Shown piece after piece: positions 12,301 to 21,300 of a stretch of DNA of 64,000 bases. The notes under the pieces were generated by a model that saw only the letters and a list, made by a program, of their open reading frames with translations, was not told the origin of the DNA and did no database searches. The stretch is from Enoplosus armatus (lineage: Eukaryota > Chordata > Actinopteri > Centrarchiformes > Enoplosidae): contig NC_092183.1 in assembly GCF_043641665.1 (NCBI RefSeq), positions 19,797,001 through 19,861,000 on the forward strand, read 5' to 3'. Every line of letters starts with the position of its first letter. Position 1 is the stretch's first letter. The translations under genes were made by a program, and so were the position numbers.

Positions 12301-15300
12301 GGTCCAACACTTTTCTAGACAAAAAAAAAAGCTGGTTCATGCTGTGGAAGGAGGTTAACTTTTTGACTCTCTCTCTCTCTGTGCTCTCAGGGGCAGCTGC
12401 AGAGAACATGCTTGGCAGCCTGCTGTGTCTTCCTGGCTCGGGTTCAATACTGCTGGACCCCTATGGCTCCACCATCTCGGAGACCACGAGCGAGGCCTGG
12501 AGCGTGGAGGTCCTTCCCAGCGACTCAGGTAGGGAGCCAGGTTTGTTCTGTTCTTTTGCTTTTGTTATTGTCTTGATTCTCGCACTTCATCTCCATGACA
12601 GTCTCAGATGTGCGTATGCATATTTATGTTTGATCCATATAGTGGGGGTTGGGACGCCAGGTGCGGTTGCATGGCATTCCATACCGAAAAATTTGCGCGT
12701 GCATCTGTCATCATATTTGTGTGCACTTGCCTGTCTTTCAGGGCAGATCTGCGTGTGCCAGTAAAAGGCAGCTCAGGGTTTCCTTAGAGGGACCACCAGG
12801 TGTGTTTGCACCTGTGGTGGAGCAGTGGGGAGAGAAGCACACGGACAGCAGCTGTCCTCAGTCAGTTTGCATGGTGTCAGTTTTTTTTATCCAGCTAGAT
12901 GTCTTGCATTGTTATGACAATAACCACACAGGGCATCAGTTTACATCAGTTGTGCCATTGTGCCAATCCAAATGTGAATACAATCTTATAAATCATAGAT
13001 TATATTTTCTTTGTCTGTTCTTGCAAATTGAACGTACAGTCCCAACCTTTTATTAATGAGAGATTATATGCTTAACTCCTCCTTTTGAAACCCAGTGTTT
13101 TGTGAAAATCAGTAGAGTGTTTTATTAACAGCGTTAAGTGTTTCTTTGAAAAGCCTGGCCCTTATGTTAATTGAAGTAGTACACCACTTCAATATGTGCA
13201 GTGCAGAAATGACATGCATGAGTGTCTTGATTGCTTTTTGTTCCGTTTGCTGCCCCTGTTCTGCTCGGTAATAGCACGATCGGAGGCTTGCTTGGAGTAC
13301 AGCGCTTGTTTCATGGCTAGGCAGCAGAAAACTACACTCTGAAGAGCACTTCACCAACACATTATTACTAACGAGCATGCAAATGAGTACTGCTGTTAGT
13401 ATGGAGCCTCTGGGTTCGACCCAACAGCTCCATTGGGTAGCCAAAGAATTGGCCGCACTAGCTTTATGGTTTGGTTTGGCAGTTATAAGACATGATAATG
13501 TATGCTTTGTTTGATTTCATGCATATGTGCGCACTTGGTTTCCCAATAATCCAATAATCGTAATGGGGAGGGTGGGGGGGTGGAAAGAGAGAATGACCAT
13601 CATCTTTAGTAAACTGCCACGAGTAGTGGATTATGAGTTTCTTTTAAATGGTACTTTATCCACACTTCGAGTGAGAAAAGGACACATTCTTTTCTCAGAT
13701 GTATTTTTTCTAAAGAGAGAATTTTTATATATATATATATATATTTTTCCCTTTTGGGTCCATTTGCAGAAGCCCCGGACCTGAAACAGGAGGAGCGTCT
13801 GCAGGAGCTGGAGAGCTGCTCAGGGGTTGGCAGTACCTCCGATGACACCGAGGTCAGAGAGGTCAGCTCAAGACCCAGCACACCGGGCCTCAGTGTTGTC
13901 TCAGGTATAACATCTACTTACTCTCTCTGAAACAATCAGTTCTATTTCTGTTTTTGATCCTGTTGTCCCTCTTGTCTTCTATAAATTGGAAAAAGTCATA
14001 GATTGACCATCATTGTTGAATTCTGGTTGAGTAAACTAACAAAAACTGCCTGTTTCTCACCCTCCCTGTCTGTCTGTGTAGAGTGGTCATGTTGCTGGGA
14101 GGGTTGTTAACCAGTGTAGTAGGGTCGGTGTGACTTTTTCTGTATGTCAAGGGCTATTGCTGGTTGTCTTTTCTGTGGGCTCAGGTGGACATGTCATGTT
14201 GACATGCATGAAGTAGTATCCTAGATTAAGAAGCCAGCGGGGCTGTTCCTCGCTCAGCTCACAGGAAAACGTCCCACGGGATCCGGCCGATGGATAGTCT
14301 GCATCTGATGATCACTCTTATCTGTGTCTTTCCCCAAACCCATGGGAGCTTACGCGACCAATTTAGAGTTCCCAGTGGGTTCCCATCTGAGAGAGATCCG
14401 TGCAGTATAGTCTAAAGAGAAAAATATCCTCTTTTGTTTGAGAGACATTGAACATACAGGCTTGGTTTTTTGACTACTGCCAAGGATTTTACTGTATCGA
14501 GTTACTTTTGTCCTGAATGTCAACGCTGTGTTGTTGTTTATTTCCTGCTGCAGGTATCAGTGCAACCTCGGAAGACATCCCCAATAAGATCGAGGACCTG
14601 CGGTCAGAGTGCAGCTCAGACTTCGGAGGGAAGGACTCTGTGACCAGTCCAGATGGGGAGGAGTCAGGCCACGGTAGGAGAGTGTCACATCCCCGCTAGG
14701 CTAGCTAAGCCATCAGTCCAGTGTCTATCTGGCCTCAACAGCATCAGCCAGAGCTATCAATCCCTGTCACTTTCACAGCTGCCACCCAGCTAAATCACTG
14801 TCTTAGTTCTCAACAGTTGTAATTGTTACTTAAAGTTATAGTGTAGAGTTAATTATTTTTTGGAAGCTTGGTTTGGGAATCCCATTTGGAAGCCCAGCTA
14901 TTATCTTTTTAACTTAATGTTCTAAACAGTTTTTTAAAATAACAGTAATGTGCATTTGTGATCTGTGGTTAATTTAGTAAATGCTCTTAATAGTCTGGTA
15001 TCCTCTTGTGTTTTTACAGGAGCACACCATCTGACATCTCCCCCCTCACAGACCGATTCCTTACTGGCCATGTTCGATCCCCTCTCCTCTGGTGAAGGTA
15101 ATTTGCACTCCCAGAATGCTCTACAGCCAATCAGAGCTAGAAATGAGTATCATTAAATCCCTACCCTAATGTCACAGGCTCACAGAACAGCTTGAGCTCT
15201 GTGAAATTAACCGAAGGAGCGCCTGTGCCCCCTCACACAAGCCTTACCCCAATTACTGGACATGTTATAAGTGCAAGTGAAATGTCATTTCATTTGGCCC

Positions 15301-18300
15301 ATTTAGTATCCCAAATTATTCTTAGAGGTCTTTGTTCCAGTGCGTTTTGTTTGTGGTGCAGGTGGAAATTGCGTGAGAGAGAGAGGAATGGTCGTGGCGG
15401 TGCGTCTGTGGCAAGGTGAAGGGATGACAGGTTGAGAGACCTCACCCCAGGCTCTTTGGCACTGTCCCCTTGTCCCACTGTGCTCATGGCACGAGGCTGC
15501 CATTGGAAGCTTTTCAGGAGAGAGAGTGTACCCTTGGAACAGGTGGCCTACCTATACCTAGGGCTCATCCCCCACTAACATCTCTCTTTAGCACCCTCCC
15601 CCACTTTCGACTGGTTTTATAATGTTTACCAACTACTCTTTTGGAGCAAGTGAGATTTTGCGGTACAGAACACGCTGCCTCTTAGAATTTCATTAGTATA
15701 TTTAAGTCCTTAAACACAATTAAACACAAACATCTACTTAGGGAAAAAAGTCTTTGTGAAGCTTGTGCAGTGAGCTGGTAAGTAACTTAAAGAGAGAATG
15801 TAATGAAAACTGCTCGTACAAAGTGCACAGGGACGTTTAAATATTATCCATTTTCATCTGGAAAACATAATAATTTTCTCCCATGTTTTACCTCAGGCTC
15901 CTCCACTGGAACAATAGTGAGACCTAAAGTGCACTACGCCAGGCCCCCTCACCCTCCCCCGGATCCTCCCATCCCTGAAGCCAGTGCCCTGGGGCCGGAG
16001 ACGCGCCACTCTCTCTTCACGCCCCACTGCCTGGCCCAGGCCGAGCTGGAGCACACCAAACAGCGCCACTCCTTCCCTGACAGGCTGGTCCGCAGCCGCA
16101 GCTCTGACATCGTGTGCCCAGGCCGCCGACCCACAAGCGACCCCGGCCTTAACCGGCGGGTAGCAGTTGAAGAGCGTGACCCTGCCGGGGCCTTTGGCTT
16201 AGGACCGTCCTCGTCCCCCAGCAAGGACTCCCTGAAAGGAGAGGTAACCAGCTACAGCAGCGCTCTTAGTTATTGCCACAGACAGTTGTCTTTTTGCTTA
16301 TGCTGAAAATAAAAAGATGGTCTCTTTCGTAGCGAGTTCCAGCTGTTGTGTGTAATCATCTACCTGCTCGTGTCTAAGTGTATCTTGGTCATTTCTATCC
16401 AAAGGCTGAGGACAGGAAAGACAGTGACGATGAGAAATCTGATCGCAACAGGCCATGGTGGAAGAAACGTTTTGTGTCAGCCATTCCTAAAGGTGAGAGA
16501 ACAAAACACTTGGTCATTTTAAGCATGCCCTCTTTTCTGAACTGAAAAATGAACTTTAACACATTTAAAGGTAATCTGTTTGACTGCAGCGCTTCGTTTA
16601 TTTCTTGTTACAGAAAAAAAGTTCTCTTAATCGCAACTGACAGGAAATATCACACTTTAAAGACCAGAGCGAAAACCAATTTATAATGTGCGAAAGAGAA
16701 TGATGATCCATGTTGTCCACTCCATTGCTGATGCTCCAGTTGGAAAATCGTGTTTCTTGTTGTTTGAAGTTACTCCAGAGACGTGTCCAGTCCCTTTTCT
16801 CTCACGTCTCACTGGCTGCAGATTTATATAGACTTTTCAAAGCTAATCAGTCATCAGAGGAGCTTTAGCTGTGTAGATTGTATGGCTGTAGCCCTCCCAG
16901 CAGTGCTGTCAGCCACCGGCTAATGGTCATTAGATAGACCTTTCTGTCATCAGCACTGATAGATGACACATCTCTTGTTGCAGTTCTAATCTACAAGCAT
17001 CTCTCATACATCTGTCTGGGAAATAATGAGCTCTGCCCACACAGAATGACTGCTTATTACTCTTTTGAGATAATGATGTTTCTTAAGTAAACATTGAATT
17101 GATATTCATAAAATGGACGACAGTGTGCACATGGAAAGGAAGGGAGCCGTGAAGCCTAAACCACCGATCTCGCCGCCCAAATCTCTGTCGAGTGCGTTGT
17201 GTTTGTCCTGTTGCTCTGCATGGTGACGCACAGTCAGTCGTCCGGCAGAGCGGCAGCCTGTGTGTGAAAGGCCAACCCTGTCTGTTGTGTTCCTCACAGT
17301 GCTGTATTGGACGGCTGAGAGTGATGTCCCAGGTAACGCTTCCACGCTGTTGTCATTGAGCTAGCTTTACTGCTGGAGCCAGCGGCTGCGTGCCCATGCT
17401 GCTTTGTAGATGTCGCCTTAGAGCTGTAGAGCTGTGATGTGACATGGTGTAGCCTGACTTCCTACGCCCACACTCCTCATCCATGCATCCGTTTTACCAC
17501 CCTTTTTTTTTTTTTTTTTTTTTTTTTGCTACAGTATGTCACCATTTTACTGTATGGAGAATACAGAATATCAATGTAAATACTCCACCCAATGTCTCCT
17601 GTGTGTGTCATCAAATTGTAGACTGTGTCTCTCTTGTTTGTCCTGTTTGCACCTTCGTGTTAATAGGATGAGCACCAGTAGGCTCATCGACTGGACTTTT
17701 TTATAATGCGTTACAGTGGACCTTTGTGATATTCTGGTATGAACCAATGGTTTAAATCACCATTTCAATCTTATTTTGCTTTTTTCTCAGTGAAGTTCTA
17801 CACTAGCCTTTTTTTGGTACTGTGTGATAATACCATACATCCTACATTGAGATTTTCTGTCTCAATACAAACCATGAAAAACCAAAGTGGCTGTCAACGG
17901 GTGACTCATGATCAGCTTGTCATCCAGTGAAAGTGTAAGTGGTGTCAGTCCACCAATCACGTGTCTCTCCTCAACAGCTCCGATAGCAGCATTTCGGAAA
18001 AGGGACAAGCAGGAGAAAGACGACATTGCCCAGGAGCGCATCCCACAAGGTCTGTCCCGGTCTGGTTTAATCACACTGCTAATCATCTGAACGAGGAACA
18101 ACATGTAGATGTTAAGTTGGGTTTCATTTTAATGCTTCTTATGTGTTTGTTCATCAGATGACCCATCGCCCAGACAGAGCTCTCAAGCGCAGGCAGCTGA
18201 AGACATCCTGGACAAGTACAGGAACATCAAGAGGACCAGCCCGAGTGATGGAGCCACGGGCGGAGCTTCTTACGATGGTGCAGGAGGTCAGGAAAACACC

Positions 18301-21300
18301 CTCTTGTAAATATGGCTATTGCACACACTTACAGGAGATAAACTGTAATAATAATAAAGTATTTTGTCTATTGTTGGCAGATCTTTGCGTTGAGGACAGC
18401 GTGCATGACTCTCCCAGAGAAGACACTCTGCAGAACATTTCCACAGACGATCTCCCAGACTCAGCCAGCCAGACAGCGCAGCAGCACGACTCCAAGTTCT
18501 CTTTCAGGTCAGAGATTCACAATCCTGCAGAAACCCTGAAAAACCCAACTTCCTAACAGTCACTCAACGCTTTCTAGTTTTCTTAGCAGATATTGTAATT
18601 AATACTCATTGCTGTTTGTTAGATTTTTTTCTTTGTTTGTGTCTTCCAGTGATGCAAAGAAGAAGTTGAGGTTGGCGTTGTGTTCTGCAGACTCAGTGGC
18701 TCTGCCCATCATGGCTCCTGCAACCACACGAAATGGGCTGCCTGACCATATGGACTCTGAAGGTAGGCAGTCCTTGTGCATCTATGCTAAATCTCTCTAG
18801 TGTTATTACAAGTGCTTGAGTTCACAGTAGCCTGCTCTGTCACTTGCTCTACACTGGAACTGAATAATTATTAGAGCTCATTTTGCTTTCTCTCTCCATG
18901 AAAAGAGGGAACATTTTATTTCCAAGCATTTTTCTTTTTGAAGAAAAACAAGCAGTACATCATAAATGCATGCAGTTAGAGCTGGGACTGCATTAGTAGT
19001 GACGGATAACTGGTGATCACATACAAACTGATTATGAAGCGAAATTAATTTAACTGATTTTTAGAGTGTATTAATTTAGAGCGGTTGTTAAACTTTTCTG
19101 CTAGACTTTAGGTATCTTTGTCACAACCCTCCACAGAGAGAAGGGTACAAGCCCTTGATGTTGGCAAGCATCCAACCTGCTGAAAGTGTCCTTAAGCAAG
19201 ACACCAAATCTGTACCACCTTCACCTTCTGACTCGCCTTCCAAGGTTTGGGGCAAGGTTGAAAGAGTGGGGGATGTTTGAAAAGAATTCCCATATGGAGT
19301 AAAATATCACATTGTTAAACCATCACACATATTAAAAATATCATGTGTCCACACAGATTAATATTGTAATAACATTTTATCAGAAAGCTGCAAGTGTCCT
19401 GATGCTGCACAGAATAAACACAAGCCTCTTGAGCTTTCCTCACAGCAGCTCTGCAGGGGACCACCTTCGCATCCTGAAGCAGAATCAAGTGACATCCTGC
19501 GAAATGGTCAGCAGTAAAACCATAAGACTCCCATCTTTGTGCCCATCAGTCACACTGTCAAATGGAGGCAGCAGGTTGATCAGATTACAGCAGCCAGCCT
19601 TTCCTTTTGCGAGCGGTATTGTCTAATGCTGTCTCCCTGTCGTCCTCTCTCTCAGAGAATGAGATCGTCTGCTTCCTGAAGGTCCAGCTAGCAGAGGCCA
19701 TCAACCTTCAGGACAAGAACCAGATGGCCCAGATTCAGGAGACCACGCGCTGTGTGAGCCGCTTTGACGCACGCACCTGCAGGAAGCTGCTGGCTGCCAT
19801 TGCGGAGGATTACAGGTAACTGTGGAGGCCTGGAGGGACGATGTAAGCTCACTGAGGGCACCCCATGGGTCTTTTTCATTTTGTTATCTTTATCTTTGTT
19901 CCATGCATAATGTTGTTTTAGGCTTGCACACTCACAGTGGCAGTAATAGAATACACATTTTTGTGTGTCTTTCCTTTTAGAAAGCGGGCACCGTACATAG
20001 CTTATCTAACCAGGTGTCGTCAGGGCCTGCAGACCTCTCAGGCCCATCTGGAGAGGCTCCTCCAGAGGGTGCTGAGAGACAAGGAGGTAGCCAACCGCTA
20101 CTTCACCACTGTCTGTGTTCGGCTCCTCCTTGAACACATGGAGGCCAAGATGCTTGACTTCATTAAAGGTATCTCTACACACATTTTCACATTCAATGTA
20201 CTTTAACCCTAGCCTAGCATATTGACTTGTCTTTGCTGCTAGCCTCCTGAGCACAAAGTCCTCACCTTCCTGATAACCTATTTTCCATAGGCTATTTTCT
20301 GCATGTGGGACAAGATTTACAATGTTTTTCCCCGATATCACCCCTAAAACACAACAAGGAAATAGGTGGTGGTGACCCTTAAATATAAAGGTAGTCTGTC
20401 CCACTTAAACTAATATGAAATTACCCCATATATTGACAGACCTATTCGAGATTTTTTCTTTTTTATATTAAATATCAGAATTTATCTCCAAATATTTTAT
20501 ATGCATGTAAGTCTATACTCGGCATCCCTTCCAAGCTCAACTTGGCTCACTTAAAATCAGTCATATTGTCGCGCAGTCGAGGCTTCAGCTATGTTCTGTG
20601 CTGGTCTCACATCTGCTGTTTCTCTGCTCCCCTCCAGCGTTCCAGGGTTGCACAGCAGCGGATGACAAGACCGCAGCAGTGGAGGATTTTCTGCGCTACT
20701 TGTACGGTGCCATGGCCCGTGATGCCATTTGGCAGTATGCAAGCGAGGACCAGCTGCAGGATGCCCAGATGGCTATCGAGCGCAGCGTTATGAACCGCAT
20801 CTTCAAACTGGCCTTCTACCCCAACCAGGATGGAGATATTCTCAGAGACCAGTGAGTGGCTGATACGACACCATTGCCACTAGGAACTGCGGGGGGCAGC
20901 AGTGCTTTGCTCTGCCTTTTAGAATTGAAAGTAACATCAGTCACAATATTAGATAGACTTTGATACTGCACCTAGGACCTCAGCATAACGCGCAGATGAT
21001 AGTCTGGGGTCTGAAATGTCATCTTGGTTTTGTCCAGGTGTAAAAGTTCCCTTACTTCTACATCACTTCAGAATGAGACTCTCCACGTCTTCATATTTGA
21101 GTGCAGTGAAATGCCTTCATGCTGTAGCTAAAATAATTCTGGTCAGGTCTGTTTTATTGAGCAACAACATATAAATATCTGGAAGTAAGATTTGAAAGTT
21201 TTACCCCCATAATTGTCTTTGTAGGCAAGTAATTTGAAGTCACACGTTCAGAATATGCTGATGTGTAACGATACAGTTTAACTGCTTCTTTGTATAGCTA

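Noticed and set aside
17113..17229. 38-codon frame with Pro-rich KPKPPISPPKS in intron 16
   Set aside because: The upstream AG in the needed phase leads to an immediate stop; no usable exon structure.
19445..19626. Possible extra gapvd1 exon in intron 20 (GDHLRILKQNQVTS...)
   Set aside because: The acceptors at 19446 and 19449 hit a stop in the required phase. The third option has no donor in phase 1.
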